Source: Rallus limicola
Taxonomy: Eukaryota; Chordata; Aves; Gruiformes; Rallidae
Assembly: GCA_022605955.1 (NCBI GenBank)
Contig: JAKCOZ010000039.1
Location: 5,389,501-5,453,500, forward strand
Length of the DNA stretch: 64,000 nt
Direction of reading: 5' to 3'
The notes under the pieces are model-generated. The model was not told where the DNA came from. It ran no database searches and saw only the letters and a program-made list of their open reading frames with translations. Position numbers and translations under genes: made by a program. Below, one piece after another: positions 60,101-64,000 of the stretch (position 1 is its first letter; each line of letters begins with the position of its first letter).

Positions 60101-62036
60101 TACTTGCTCCATTTGATCTTGAAAAATGCTGGTTATAAAATGGAAACCCTCAAAAGCCTTTTTGAGGACGTTGACGTTAAATGGCATGGCCATTTAGAAG
60201 ATGCTCTATTACATGTTGAAAACAAGCCTGACACATTCTTCCTAAAAGCTAGAATTCTTGAAATGGGATTAAATGCTTCCCAAGGCTTTCTCATTTGTTG
60301 CAGAGACCGACCCTTAGCTGAGAGCTTGCAGGTAGAAATTGTAGCTGTAATTGCAGCTGTCTTTAGTTGACCAGAACACTTTTTGGGGTGATTACAGTAT
60401 AGTAAAGGAAAATTATATACACAGGAAAATTGCCCTTGATTTTGCCATCTTTTATACTAAAATGTCAGACTGCTTTTGCTTCTACTGCAGATCAGCATTT
60501 CATTTAGATTTTATGGGATCACTTCCCTGTTTTTCAAACAAAATGGAGACCTAGCTCATGAAAAGAAAACTATCCTGGTCCCCACATCCACATTTCACTT
60601 TTCCCCTCCTGAGAAGGAACATAGAAGGCGTTAGGCTGGAAGGGACCTTCAAAGGCCATCTAGTCCAACCCCCCTGCAGTAAGCAGGGACACCTTAACTA
60701 GATCAAGCTGCTCAGAGCCCCATGGAGCCTGACCTTGAAAGTCTCCAACATGCTTGGTCTGACCGGGCTGTTCTCCCTCTCCAGGGAATCTGAGCTCTGC
60801 AGCTCAGCTGATTTTTCTTATTAAAAATTCTCACCTAGGGAGTTTTGTGTATTGTTAGGGTAGGTCTGACTACAGATCCAGGCCCCTCTGGTTTATTTTA
60901 GGGTAGGGGAAAGGTTTCAGTATTTACTTGTGGCAGAGGTTAAGAAGGGATGTGCTCCTTTGTGTCTCACTGGGAGGAAAAGGCCTTTCTACTGTGGGAT
61001 GGGAGGCTGCTCACCCTCTTGTCTGCCTGGAAACGAGCTGAGACCCCGGCGTCCATCAGCTTGTCTTTAAGATGAAAGCAGGCAAGGTGAGGCTGCAGAA
61101 GCAATGAGGGTGCCACTGAAGGGACAGAAGGAGTTTGACATCTGTGAGATGGACCAACAGTTGTTGAAGTTAAAGTGTGGGATGTAGTGCCCAGGGGTCC
61201 TGGTGGGCAGCAGGATGACTGCGTGCCAGCAGTGTGCCCTCATGGCCAAGAAAACCAGTGGCAGCCTGGGCTGTATCAAGAACAGTGTGGCCAGCAGATA
61301 CAAGATGGTTCTCTTTCCTCTCTGCTCTGCACTGGTGAGGCCTCATCTGGAATATTGTGTGCAGTGTTGGGCTCCCCCATTCAGGAAGGACAAGGAACTA
61401 CTGAAGAGGGTACAAGAAAGGGCTCTGAAGATGATGAAGGGACTAGAACATCTCTCTTACAAAGAGAGGCTGAGGGACTTTCTAGCCTAGAAAAGAGAAG
61501 ACTGACAGGAGATCTTATCAATGTTTTTAAATCCTTGAGGGGTGGGTGTCAGGAGGATGGGGTCAGTCTTTTCATTGGTGCCCAGTGACAGGACAAGAAG
61601 CAATGGGCACAAACCTGAATACAGGAAGTTCCACCTAAACATAAGGATGAACCTCTCTACTGTGAGAGTGATGGAGCACTGGGACAGGCTGCCCAGGGAG
61701 GTTGTGGAGTCTCCTTCTCTGGAGATACTCAAGAACTGCCTGGATGCATTCCTGTGCATCCTGCTTTAGGTGATCCTGCTCTGGGAGGATGATTGGACTG
61801 GATGATCTTTAGAGGTCTCTTCCAACCCCTGTGATTCCTTTTACTTAGTGTAATTCAATTGCTTGTGTCATTACTAAATTTTGCAAGAGATGATGTCCTA
61901 AGTAATTCTGAATGAAGTATTTAATTTTACTATTCTTTTTTTTTTTTTTCTTTCCTCTCAAGCATCTACTCGAACAAGGATGCAAAAGCAGAAGCTGAAC
62001 GATGGAAATGATACCTCAGCCAGTGAAAAGAAGTGA
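122..62036 (+). CDS. RB1: RB1, retinoblastoma-associated protein, joined CDS of exons 6-27 (5' end outside window)
   Basis: This is the joined coding sequence; the segments are listed separately. The exons add up to 2263 bp including the stop, about 753 residues, matching human RB1 from about residue 180 to the C-terminus. RB1 is the nuclear pocket protein that binds E2F/DP and LxCxE proteins, represses S-phase genes and is inactivated by CDK phosphorylation. The visible order is: end of RbN (exons 6-10), linker with two TP sites (10-11), pocket A (12-18), spacer (18-19), pocket B (19-22), and RbC with seven S/T-P sites, a cyclin-docking KRLRF and a basic NLS (23-27). The frame is open across all junctions, with no frameshift or internal stop. 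Exon phases match the human gene, and 19 of 22 exons have identical lengths. The promoter and exons 1-5 lie upstream of the window. Confidence 0.98.
190..1626 (+). other. RB1: RB1 intron 6
   Basis: A 1.4-kb AT-rich intron with no recognisable repeat or gene. Short ORFs here (for example 594-854 and 943-1179) have no supporting features. Confidence 0.85.
1627..1737 (+). CDS. RB1: RB1 exon 7
   Basis: 111 bp, identical in length to human. It encodes [20 protein letters not shown], then [16 protein letters not shown], nearly the same as human residues 204-239. It ends after the first base of a Lys codon completed in exon 8. The acceptor is tttgcag and the donor is gtaagg. It is part of the helical RbN domain. 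Confidence 0.97.
1738..4091 (+). other. RB1: RB1 intron 7
   Basis: A 2.35-kb AT-rich intron. Apart from a short CR1 3' end at about 3531-3586 nothing is recognisable. Confidence 0.85.
3531..3586 (+). repeat. CR1 LINE 3'-end fragment
   Basis: It carries the CR1 terminal signature: a 'ttggactcgatgatcttaaa' block, 'ggtcttttccaacct', then two gattctgtg-like octamers. Only about 55 bp remain. It resembles the copies at 43445 and 58680 and is probably the same subfamily. Confidence 0.8.
4092..4240 (+). CDS. RB1: RB1 exon 8
   Basis: 149 bp against 143 bp in human, so two extra codons in frame. It encodes [20 protein letters not shown], then [20 protein letters not shown] and [10 protein letters not shown]. 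The extra residues lie in the Ala-rich start. The human SPRTP double site (S249/T252) reads PTRTP here, so the T252-type TP site is kept and the SP site is absent. The acceptor is tctttccag and the donor is gtaatg. Confidence 0.97.
4241..4955 (+). other. RB1: RB1 intron 8
   Basis: A 715-bp intron with no recognisable features. It ends in a long T-rich tract (4938-4953) before the acceptor tttttttag. Confidence 0.85.
4956..5033 (+). CDS. RB1: RB1 exon 9
   Basis: 78 bp, equal to human. It encodes [20 protein letters not shown] and SNGLPE, against human [26 protein letters not shown]. It is a complete-codon (phase 0) exon. The donor is gtaatt. RbN domain. Confidence 0.97.
5034..7546 (+). other. 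RB1: RB1 intron 9
   Basis: A 2.5-kb AT-rich intron with poly-A-rich patches (6470-6500, 6825-6850, 6900-6935, the last with C runs). No gene or interspersed repeat was recognised. Confidence 0.85.
7547..7656 (+). CDS. RB1: RB1 exon 10
   Basis: 110 bp, equal to human. It encodes [20 protein letters not shown] and [16 protein letters not shown], plus two bases of the next codon. It forms the last helix of RbN and leads into the interdomain linker. The acceptor is ttttttgag and the donor is gtaata. Confidence 0.97.
8250..8716 (+). repeat. CR1 LINE fragment, sense orientation
   Basis: A 5'-truncated CR1 3' region. It contains the conserved blocks 'ggagcacctctcctatgaag', 'gttcagcctggagaa', the 'ttcttctctga' block, 'ggttgctcagagaggtggt', and the terminal 'actagatgatctttaaaggt' followed by ccttccaaccc and an attctatg octamer. 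Reading frames in it are broken fragments of the CR1 ORF2 end. Confidence 0.93.
8911..9045 (-). repeat. Probable CR1-type fragment, antisense orientation
   Basis: The stretch gttagaagggaacttgggaa, then gttatctagttcaacatcctgcc, resembles the reverse complement of a diverged CR1 3' end (ggaagggacct..catctagtccaac..cctgc). Identity beyond about 8975 is weak. It lies next to the exon 11 acceptor. Confidence 0.45.
9113..9190 (+). CDS. RB1: RB1 exon 11
   Basis: 78 bp, equal to human. It encodes [20 protein letters not shown] and PQTPVR. It is the linker between RbN and pocket A. The two CDK sites corresponding to human T356 (ERTPQK) and T373 (PQTPVR) are both present. The surrounding residues are poorly conserved, as expected for a disordered linker. 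The acceptor is tttctgtag and the donor is gtatga. Confidence 0.95.
9191..12648 (+). other. RB1: RB1 intron 11
   Basis: A 3.46-kb AT-rich intron with one CR1 3' fragment (11361-11505). Nothing else was recognised; short ORFs at 9435-9671 and 12373-12585 are low-complexity and unsupported. Confidence 0.85.
11361..11505 (+). repeat. CR1 LINE 3'-end fragment
   Basis: It shows 'ggatggggctttgggcagcc', 'tagtggagggtgtccctgcc', 'actagatgatctttgaggtc', ccttccaacct, then two attctatg-like octamers. This is the typical CR1 3' terminus, about 145 bp. Confidence 0.92.
12649..12736 (+). CDS. RB1: RB1 exon 12
   Basis: 88 bp, equal to human. It encodes [20 protein letters not shown] and SDTLIKYFN. It is the start of pocket A (human about residue 379). 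The acceptor is tttcccag and the donor is gtaagt. Confidence 0.97.
12737..13313 (+). other. RB1: RB1 intron 12
   Basis: A 577-bp intron with nothing recognisable. Confidence 0.85.
13314..13430 (+). CDS. RB1: RB1 exon 13
   Basis: 117 bp, equal to human, phase 0. It encodes [20 protein letters not shown] and [19 protein letters not shown]. Pocket A cyclin fold. The acceptor is ctttattag and the donor is gtaagt. Confidence 0.97.
13431..14073 (+). other. RB1: RB1 intron 13
   Basis: A 643-bp intron with nothing recognisable. Confidence 0.85.
14074..14130 (+). CDS. RB1: RB1 exon 14
   Basis: 57 bp, equal to human, phase 0. It encodes [19 protein letters not shown], identical to human residues 445-463. 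Pocket A. The acceptor is tttaacag and the donor is gtaagt. Confidence 0.98.
14219..14250 (+). CDS. RB1: RB1 exon 15
   Basis: A 32-bp microexon, equal to human. It encodes [10 protein letters not shown] plus two bases of the next codon (human EEERLSIQNF). It is flanked by very short introns of 88 and 77 bp. The acceptor is atttcag and the donor is gtatgt. Confidence 0.97.
14328..14404 (+). CDS. RB1: RB1 exon 16
   Basis: 77 bp, equal to human. It encodes [20 protein letters not shown] and MATYG plus the first base of the next codon. Pocket A. The acceptor is ttccatag and the donor is gtaagt. Confidence 0.98.
14619..14821 (+). CDS. RB1: RB1 exon 17
   Basis: 203 bp against 197 in human, so two extra codons. 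They lie in the variable loop at the start ([20 protein letters not shown]). The rest, such as [20 protein letters not shown] and [18 protein letters not shown], is nearly invariant. It contains core helices of pocket A that contact E2F and pocket B. The acceptor is ctctgcag and the donor is gtaagt. The next exon is 39.5 kb away. Confidence 0.98.
16049..16093 (-). repeat. CR1 LINE 3'-end fragment, antisense
   Basis: The string agtccagttggaagggaccc followed by acaattatcatcgag is the reverse complement of a CR1 3' terminus of the common avian type. Only about 45 bp are left. Confidence 0.7.
17011..17499 (-). other. Unrecognised 162-codon ORF in intron 17
   Basis: The longest unassigned open frame in the 5' half of the intron. 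The translation has no recognisable domain, no signal peptide or membrane segment and no low-complexity bias. I do not recognise any family. A run this long can occur by chance in 64 kb read in six frames, so I list it only as an open frame, not as a gene. Confidence 0.15.
23275..23298 (+). repeat. Possible CR1 3'-end remnant before C-rich tract
   Basis: agagatgacctttaaggtcc followed by cttac resembles the CR1 terminal block (gatgacctttaaggtcccttcc). It is very short and directly followed by the C-rich tract. Confidence 0.45.
23303..23342 (+). repeat. C-rich low-complexity tract
   Basis: Five or more runs of 4-7 C separated by single A, T or G. The opposite strand is G-rich and fits a G-quadruplex pattern. 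Confidence 0.85.
24750..24761 (+). repeat. (AC)n short microsatellite
   Basis: Six uninterrupted AC units. Confidence 0.8.
25383..25555 (-). repeat. CR1 LINE 3' fragment, antisense
   Basis: Reverse-complement CR1: 'cctcaaagatcatcccattc', 'gacagggacaccctccacta', 'gcccaggctgcccaaagccc', then catccaacctggccttgaac. About 170 bp, well preserved. Confidence 0.95.
25556..27909. other. Intron 17 between CR1 and LPAR6 3' side: nothing recognised
   Basis: 2.35 kb without recognisable gene or interspersed repeat. It includes a small palindrome at 26238-26261. Confidence 0.6.
27910..27915 (-). terminator. LPAR6: Candidate distal LPAR6 poly(A) signal (AATAAA on - strand)
   Basis: TTTATT on + reads AATAAA on -, 1.27 kb downstream of the LPAR6 stop. 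A weaker ATTAAA candidate lies at 28571-28576, 0.6 kb downstream. Which is used cannot be told from sequence. Confidence 0.35.
27916..29181 (-). other. LPAR6: Candidate LPAR6 3' UTR
   Basis: Non-coding DNA between the LPAR6 stop and the candidate poly(A) signal. Short ORFs at 28555-28860 overlap one another and have no recognisable content. Confidence 0.4.
29182..30204 (-). CDS. LPAR6: LPAR6 (P2Y5), lysophosphatidic acid receptor 6
   Basis: Single-exon class A GPCR of 340 aa (human 344). It is a plasma-membrane receptor for lysophosphatidic acid, coupling mainly to G12/13. The sequence starts [19 protein letters not shown] with an N-glycosylation site (N5). TM1 spans about residues 15-41, D60 is in TM2, C86 pairs with C165 of the second extracellular loop, the DRY-type motif is DRF at 110-112, and TM7 ends DPIVYY (284-289). 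The cytoplasmic tail runs to 340. Start choice: the open frame continues 30 codons upstream but has no other ATG (its first codon is GTG). The ATG at 30204 has A at -3 and G at +4 and matches the mammalian start. It is fully nested, antisense, in RB1 intron 17, as in other vertebrates. Confidence 0.98.
   Translation of the reverse strand: MVSSNCSTEDSFKYTLYGCIFSLVFVLGLIANCVAIYIFTCTLKVRNETTTYMLNLAISDLLFVFTLPFRIYYFVARNWPFGDILCKISVTLFYTNMYGSIFFLTCISIDRFLAIVHPFRSKTLRTKRNAKVVCAAVWITVLAGSTPASFFRSTNRRNNTEQRTCFENFSEDTWKTYLSRIVIFIEIVGFFIPLILNVTCSTMVLRTLNKPLTLSRNKLSKEKVLKMIFVHLLIFCFCFVPYNITLILYSLMRTQTWVNCSVVTAVRTMYPITLCIAVSNCCFDPIVYYFTSDTIQNSIKKSRSTRPRDSRFSERPVSENFIQHSLQTIKMKIFDSDSTI
30205..30450 (-). 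other. LPAR6: LPAR6 5' leader region
   Basis: Non-coding sequence directly upstream of the LPAR6 start, between it and the CpG-rich patch. Whether the leader is continuous or spliced cannot be decided; no strong acceptor is seen. The + strand ORF at 30234-30704 is taken as chance. Confidence 0.4.
30450..30900 (-). promoter_or_regulatory. LPAR6: CpG-rich patch, candidate LPAR6 promoter/first exon
   Basis: About 15 CpG dinucleotides fall in 30661-30900 alone, including gatcgctcgccc and acggcgcggg, with several more between 30450 and 30660. Surrounding intron DNA is nearly CpG-free. The patch lies 0.25-0.7 kb upstream of the LPAR6 start, where a promoter would be expected. No TATA box or defined initiation site can be assigned. 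Confidence 0.5.
30901..37271. other. Intron 17, middle part: nothing recognised
   Basis: 6.4 kb of unique-looking AT-rich DNA. ORFs up to 107 codons (32401-32724) have no recognisable content. A TG/TA microsatellite pair lies at 35409-35440. Confidence 0.6.
35409..35440 (+). repeat. (TG)n then (AT)n microsatellite
   Basis: About seven TG units followed after a short spacer by about seven AT units. A purine-pyrimidine alternating tract. Confidence 0.85.
37272..37873 (+). repeat. CR1 LINE fragment, sense (about 0.6 kb)
   Basis: A longer CR1 3' region. It runs from the 'ctgcatcaaaagcagtgtg' block through 'gagatcccacctggagtact', 'ttgttcagcctggagaagag', 'ggttgctcagagaagctgtg' and 'gatgatctttgaggttccct' to a terminal gattctatg. 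The enclosed open frames are decayed CR1 ORF2 end. Confidence 0.95.
37874..40290. other. Intron 17: nothing recognised
   Basis: 2.4 kb without recognisable gene or repeat except A-rich runs (38295-38310, 39872-39883, 40241-40256). Confidence 0.6.
40291..41284 (+). mobile_element. CR1 LINE copy with decayed reverse-transcriptase region
   Basis: The largest CR1 copy here, about 1 kb, reaching into the RT domain. Frame 40323-40559 contains the characteristic [20 protein letters not shown] and then [12 protein letters not shown]. Further frames show decayed SGVPQGSVLGPVLFN-like and later CR1 blocks. The motif preceding KAFDTV reads CLVFC where active CR1 has an LDF-type catalytic Asp, so that Asp is missing. 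There are also frameshifts, and an internal part between about 40780 and 40790 appears deleted. It ends with octamer-like gattctacaattctttgattct. Inactive. Confidence 0.93.
41285..43444. other. Intron 17: nothing recognised
   Basis: 2.2 kb of intronic DNA with a (GT)n microsatellite at 42265-42283. No gene recognised. Confidence 0.6.
42265..42283 (+). repeat. (GT)n microsatellite
   Basis: A G run followed by about eight GT units. Confidence 0.85.
43445..43731 (+). repeat. CR1 LINE 3' fragment (gattctgtg-ending type)
   Basis: Contains 'aggctgaggggagaccttat', 'ctacctgaagggaggttgta', 'ggaacaggctgcacagggag', 'aaaaaaagggtagatgaggt', 'ttggacttgatgatcttaaa' and terminal ttctgtgattc. The last 130 bp are closely matched by the copy at 58680-58810. 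Confidence 0.94.
45252..45311 (+). repeat. 30-bp tandem duplication
   Basis: Two adjacent 30-bp units (45252-45281 and 45282-45311), each ending gaaagaagtttaa, differing at two positions. Confidence 0.9.
48308..48325 (+). other. G-run cluster, G-quadruplex-like
   Basis: An eight-to-nine-G run, then caa, a ggg, a, and another ggg. It can be read as four G tracts of three or more with short loops on the RB1 sense strand. Confidence 0.4.
51434..51470 (+). repeat. Two-copy direct repeat, 20-bp period
   Basis: cattccaaagctgtc occurs at 51434 and again at 51454. Confidence 0.85.
51607..51644 (+). repeat. C-rich low-complexity tract
   Basis: Multiple runs of 3-11 C separated by single A residues, flanked by A-rich DNA. 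The opposite strand is a strong G-quadruplex pattern. Confidence 0.88.
52601..53800. other. Unclassified GC-richer segment with ORFs and a perfect inverted repeat
   Basis: This stretch is richer in G+C than the flanking intron and has several overlapping open frames: 52846-53097 +, 53241-53570 -, 53522-53743 +. It also has a 27-bp inverted repeat (52924-52992) and a run of seven C then TTT at 52662-52671, which is a purine tract on -. I do not recognise the translations. The 109-codon - strand frame looks the least random by composition. A very old mobile-element insertion is possible but not shown. Confidence 0.3.
52924..52992. repeat. Perfect 27-bp inverted repeat with 15-base loop
   Basis: Left arm 52924-52950 (gcaaaccacaattcctacct then tacagca) and right arm 52966-52992 are exact reverse complements; the loop is 52951-52965. 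As RNA it would form a 27-bp perfect hairpin on either strand. Confidence 0.97.
53801..54316. other. RB1: Intron 17, 3' end before exon 18
   Basis: 0.5 kb of AT-rich intron ending in the acceptor tttttccag (54308-54316). Nothing else recognised. Confidence 0.8.
54317..54435 (+). CDS. RB1: RB1 exon 18
   Basis: 119 bp, equal to human. It encodes [20 protein letters not shown] and [19 protein letters not shown] plus two bases. It ends pocket A and begins the pocket spacer. The S567-type site (GSPLF) is kept. The acidic/Pro middle differs freely from human. The acceptor is tttttccag and the donor is gtaagt. Confidence 0.98.
54436..54884 (+). other. RB1: RB1 intron 18
   Basis: A 449-bp intron with an AT-rich low-complexity stretch of ATT/TAT repeats at 54795-54848. 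Nothing else recognised. Confidence 0.85.
54885..55030 (+). CDS. RB1: RB1 exon 19
   Basis: 146 bp, equal to human. It encodes [20 protein letters not shown], then [20 protein letters not shown] and SLSLFYKK. It covers the pocket spacer and the start of pocket B. The SP sites matching human S608 and S612 are kept. The spacer also has two TP motifs (STPD, VTPQ) that I do not find in the human segment. The donor is gtttgt, the weakest in the window. The frame across the junction (..[13 protein letters not shown]..) confirms it. Confidence 0.97.
55031..55726 (+). other. RB1: RB1 intron 19
   Basis: A 696-bp intron with nothing recognisable. Confidence 0.85.
55727..55872 (+). CDS. RB1: RB1 exon 20
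   Basis: 146 bp, equal to human. It encodes [20 protein letters not shown], then [20 protein letters not shown] and MRDRHLDQ. Pocket B, helices near the LxCxE groove. The acceptor is ttttcaag and the donor is gtaaca. Confidence 0.98.
55873..56465 (+). other. RB1: RB1 intron 20
   Basis: A 593-bp intron with an exact 17-bp tandem duplication (56174-56207). Nothing else recognised. Confidence 0.85.
56174..56207 (+). repeat. Exact 17-bp tandem duplication
   Basis: tgtggtgataaatgttt occurs twice in direct succession with no mismatch. Confidence 0.95.
56466..56570 (+). CDS. RB1: RB1 exon 21
   Basis: 105 bp, equal to human, phase 0. It encodes [20 protein letters not shown] and [15 protein letters not shown]. 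Pocket B: the residues equivalent to human C706, Y709 and K713 that line the LxCxE-binding cleft are all present in MCSMYGICK. The last five residues before the donor differ from human (PHAVQE). The acceptor is tttactag and the donor is gtatgg. Confidence 0.98.
56571..57519 (+). other. RB1: RB1 intron 21
   Basis: A 949-bp intron with nothing recognisable. Confidence 0.85.
57520..57633 (+). CDS. RB1: RB1 exon 22
   Basis: 114 bp, equal to human, phase 0. It encodes [20 protein letters not shown] and [18 protein letters not shown]. It is the end of pocket B. The LxCxE-contact pair equivalent to human Y756/N757 is present (FYN). The acceptor is tgtgtag and the donor is gtaagc. The following intron is only 91 bp. 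Confidence 0.98.
57725..57891 (+). CDS. RB1: RB1 exon 23
   Basis: 167 bp against 164 in human, so one extra codon, in the AGNNIY region. It encodes [20 protein letters not shown], then [20 protein letters not shown] and [15 protein letters not shown]. RbC: the cluster of CDK sites matching human S780, S788, S795, S807, S811, T821 and T826 is complete, except that the T821 position is Ser (QSPTK). The acceptor is ttttatag and the donor is gtaagc. Confidence 0.98.
57892..58947 (+). other. RB1: RB1 intron 23
   Basis: A 1.06-kb intron with a CR1 3' fragment (58680-58810) about 140 bp before exon 24. Confidence 0.85.
58680..58810 (+). repeat. CR1 LINE 3' fragment (gattctgtg-ending type)
   Basis: It has the aaaaaaagggtagatgaggt and acttagggatatggtttagc blocks, then ggtcttttccaaccttgtgg and ttctgtgattcc. 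It is about 93% identical by eye to the end of the 43445-43731 copy, with a 3-bp loss in the gatgat motif. Confidence 0.92.
58948..58978 (+). CDS. RB1: RB1 exon 24
   Basis: A 31-bp microexon, equal to human. It completes an Arg codon and encodes [10 protein letters not shown], identical to human. RbC core that packs against E2F/DP. The acceptor is tttggcag and the donor is gtgagt. Confidence 0.97.
58979..59334 (+). other. RB1: RB1 intron 24
   Basis: A 356-bp intron with a poly-T run at 59239-59250. Nothing else recognised. Confidence 0.85.
59335..59477 (+). CDS. RB1: RB1 exon 25
   Basis: 143 bp, equal to human. It encodes [20 protein letters not shown], then [20 protein letters not shown] and GTDEADG. 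RbC: the bipartite basic NLS (KR..KPLKRLR), the cyclin-docking KRLRF, and the caspase-type DEADG end are all present. Human K874 is Arg here; K873 is kept. The segment 59396-59440 is locally GC- and CpG-rich. The acceptor is atttcag and the donor is gtgaga. Confidence 0.98.
59478..59908 (+). other. RB1: RB1 intron 25
   Basis: A 431-bp intron with nothing recognisable. Confidence 0.85.
59909..59958 (+). CDS. RB1: RB1 exon 26
   Basis: 50 bp, equal to human. It encodes [16 protein letters not shown], against human [16 protein letters not shown]. The acceptor is gtctgcag and the donor is gtgagt. Confidence 0.97.
60619..60789 (-). repeat. CR1-type LINE fragment, antisense
   Basis: Reverse-complement CR1: 'aggctggaagggaccttcaa', 'ggccatctagtccaaccccc', 'agcagggacaccttaactag', 'atcaagctgctcagagcccc', then gaccttgaaagtctcc. 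Confidence 0.9.
61193..61838 (+). repeat. CR1 LINE fragment, sense (about 0.65 kb)
   Basis: Contains 'gtcctggtgggcagcaggat', 'agtgtgccctcatggccaag', 'ggtgaggcctcatctggaat', 'gtgacaggacaagaagcaat', 'gatgatctttagaggtctct' and ccaacccctgtgattcc. Its frames (61175-61588, 61203-61490) are decayed CR1 ORF2 C-terminus. It ends 125 bp upstream of exon 27. Confidence 0.95.
61963..62036 (+). CDS. RB1: RB1 exon 27, C-terminus and stop
   Basis: 74 bp of coding including TGA, equal to human. It completes a Thr codon and encodes [20 protein letters not shown] and [13 protein letters not shown] is identical to human; the extreme tail differs. The acceptor is cctctcaag behind a long T tract. Confidence 0.97.
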
Positions 62037-63600
62037 GACTCAGGACCGGGAGCCACGCTGCAGTCCCACTTCCATGGCTTTTGTTTTACAGCCTTCATTA
62101 ATTGAGTTGCTTTTTTTTAGTTGCTTTTTATTCTGAACTGCTAGTCTAAAGCATTTGGACTTTTTACCTTTTTTTTTAAATGGTTTTCCTGATGCTTTGC
62201 CTTATGATGTAGTGTGTACACAACGTAAGCCACTGAATTTAATTTATATATCTATTTTTTGAGCATTTTAAAAGCAGCCTTGGAAAGCATCTTCATTTCC
62301 TATTGCAACATCACTGATTCAAGCCAATTCAGTCCACCTGGATTGAATTTTTCTGTCTCTAAAGACAAAAATCTTAGCTCGAATGATATAAAATGCACTA
62401 ATTTGGGTTTTTAGATTCCATTATTTTTTTTTTTTAGATTCTCCTAACTTGCCAACTTTTGAGAGCAAGGAGCCAGATCTCTGTCTCCCTGTACAACCAG
62501 CACATCAAGTTCCCATTCAAACTGCACAGCGGCCGTGGACCTTGCGGAGCCAGGGCCTGGCCTTGGGGGTGCAGCTGAATTCAAAGTGACCCCCGTAGGT
62601 AGCCGTTACTACTGAAAGCTTAGTGCTGGGTAGTGTTTCCTTCCCCAGCTCTCACCACAGTGTAAATTCAGGGGGTGGCTACAGACTACGAATCCCATAG
62701 AGAATCCTCCCAGAACAAGAAGCTACTTCTCACCCACAGAGCACTTGATGTGGACTTTCCTGCCTTGGAAAACCTCCCTGATTAAAAGGAGCCCCAAACC
62801 TCCAACCCACCTGGTACATGGAAGATTCTGAAATCCTCATGATGTAGAATTTTCTTGATTTCCCCACGTTTTCACCTAACTGTAGCCAAACCAAACAGCT
62901 TGTCAAACAGGCACCAGTATGTTCCCATAGCTGAAAGCAGAGCATCTCCAGTGGGGTTCCAGGTCAGCGTGGCCCCTAAAAGCACCGGGTGTCTCCCGTT
63001 GTATCGCTGTGGCATCTGCACAGAAGCCGTGCTCAGCGAGCCCACGCTGGGAGGACCAACCTGCCTTACTTTTTTTAATACTCAACTTGTGAACTGTCAC
63101 AACTGGAAGAAAAAAAAACAACCAAGAAACACTCCAAAAAACCCCAACCCCAAACCAGACCAAAACCTTTTTCTGTCTGAGGGCTTTGTAAGTTACAAGT
63201 CAGATTCTGGATGTTTGTCTTGTGATGACAAAGGTGTTTGCAAAACAGCCAGTGGAGGGAAGCACGTGTTTTACTTTCAGAGTATTAAAATACAAGTAAA
63301 TAAGTGAATTCTTACTTTAAAAGTATCCATTTTTTAATTAAATCTAGCTTTTGCAGATACTTGAATTAGAAGTCACAGTAGACATGCATGCTGTTCATCA
63401 CCCAAACATTTTAAGGCATCATCTCCTCCAGGTAGCTTGCTCAGAAGTTCTTTAGCTGACCCCAGCGTCCTTACAGTGGTACCTTTGAAGGATCAGTTCT
63501 TGTGCTGAACAGGAGCTGATCCTACAGCAATTAAAAGAATTCCACAAGCAGCACACTGAGCTGCTTACTTATTTTTAAAATAAAACCAAATGTGTTTTTT
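62037..63600 (+). other. RB1: RB1 3' UTR
   Basis: About 1.56 kb from the stop to the first strong poly(A) site. It is T-rich at first and GC-richer at 62500-63060. A 150-codon + frame (62855-63307) inside it is read as chance. Confidence 0.75.
63579..63584 (+). terminator. RB1: RB1 poly(A) signal AATAAA
   Basis: AATAAA followed within 10-20 bases by a tgtgtttttttttttt GU/U-rich element, the classical arrangement. Weaker ATTAAA hexamers precede it at 63284 and 63530. Confidence 0.7.
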
Positions 63601-64000
63601 TTTTTCATCTCAACTTGGCTTCAGCTTTCTTCCTGAAAAATGGACAGAAACATTGAGAGAAGATCCTTAGTGTTTGTTTCCTCACTGTTTGCAGAGTTCT
63701 ATGGACAGGGTGTGTGTTAACACTGGGGTATGCTGACCCTAAGCTCTGATACAGCAGCTGCAGGTCTTGGTGAGCCTTTGGCCAGCGGGGTGACCTGAGA
63801 GCCCAGTACCTAAACAAACAGAGTCAGTATTTTGCTGTGACAATGTGGGGGCTTTACATCCAATGTACAATAATATTTTATACAACTAATCAGTTTCTCT
63901 CCTTTCAAGGTAAATAAATTAGCTTTTAAAAGATTTATAGTCAGTAATCTTCTTGTGTTAGAGAAGAAGGTAGCTTCATGTGGTAATGATGTCCTTCTGT
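63601..64000. other. Downstream flank of RB1
   Basis: 400 bp past the main poly(A) signal, either extended 3' UTR or intergenic. I recognise no gene; a 70-codon - strand frame at 63605-63817 is unsupported. Confidence 0.5.
63913..63918 (+). terminator. RB1: Possible distal RB1 poly(A) signal
   Basis: A second AATAAA 330 bp further on, with only a weak T-rich context downstream. Confidence 0.3.

Larger units (their letters stand above)
59959..61962 (+). other. RB1: RB1 intron 26
   Basis: A 2.0-kb intron with two CR1 copies (60619-60789 antisense, 61193-61838 sense). A 90-codon + frame at 60098-60370 has no recognisable content. A long poly-T tract (61937-61949) forms the acceptor region of exon 27. 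Confidence 0.85.

Noticed and set aside
60098..60370. 90-codon ORF between exons 26 and 27 as an extra RB1 exon
   Set aside because: No similarity to RB1, and exons 26 and 27 join in frame without it exactly as in human.
61175..61588. Overlapping ORFs of 137 and 95 codons in intron 26
   Set aside because: They are decayed CR1 ORF2 sequence inside the CR1 copy at 61193-61838, not a gene.
62855..63307. 150-codon ORF in the RB1 3' UTR
   Set aside because: No domain, with a low-complexity Lys/Pro/Asn stretch, and it lies inside a UTR.
63605..63817. Last exon of a convergent downstream gene such as RCBTB2 on the - strand
   Set aside because: Synteny makes it conceivable, but the 70-codon translation is not recognisable and no splice acceptor was identified.

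Overview
The window is vertebrate nuclear DNA and almost certainly avian. It is AT-rich and CpG-poor, it carries many 3'-truncated CR1 LINE copies ending in ATTCTRTG-type octamers, and both protein-coding genes read as bird orthologues of known vertebrate genes. It covers the last four fifths of RB1 (retinoblastoma protein) on the + strand. It starts in the intron before the equivalent of human exon 6 (exon 6 = 122-189) and runs through exon 27 (stop codon 62034-62036) and its 3' UTR, with a good poly(A) signal at 63579. All 22 exons could be placed by homology. All have GT..AG boundaries and conserved phases, and 19 have exactly the length of the human exon. Exons 8, 17 and 23 are longer by 2, 2 and 1 codons.

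Layout: 1-14821 holds exons 6-17 (end of the RbN domain, the interdomain linker and most of pocket A) with introns of 77 bp to 3.5 kb. 14822-54316 is one 39.5-kb intron (intron 17). Nested in it on the - strand is the single-exon coding region of LPAR6 (P2Y5; 29182-30204, 340 aa, intact), preceded on its 5' side by a CpG-rich patch (about 30450-30900) that is the best promoter candidate in the window. 54317-62036 holds exons 18-27 (end of pocket A, spacer, pocket B and the RbC tail). 62037-64000 holds the RB1 3' UTR and the start of the downstream intergenic DNA.

The rest is intronic. About a dozen CR1 fragments lie in both orientations (largest 40291-41284, with a dead reverse-transcriptase remnant). 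There are also C-rich low-complexity tracts, small tandem duplications and one perfect 27-bp inverted repeat at 52924-52992.

RB1 and LPAR6 are not known to work together; the nesting is an ancestral vertebrate arrangement. RB1 encodes the E2F-binding, CDK-regulated G1/S repressor. LPAR6 encodes a lysophosphatidic-acid GPCR. The most interesting coding observations are differences from the human protein at regulatory residues: the S249-type SP site is lost, T821 is Ser, K874 is Arg, and there are extra TP sites in the pocket spacer. The least explained non-coding stretch is about 52600-53800. I see no sign of a new multi-gene system; this is an ordinary vertebrate locus with some local curiosities. 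Exon numbers follow the human gene and human comparisons are from memory.
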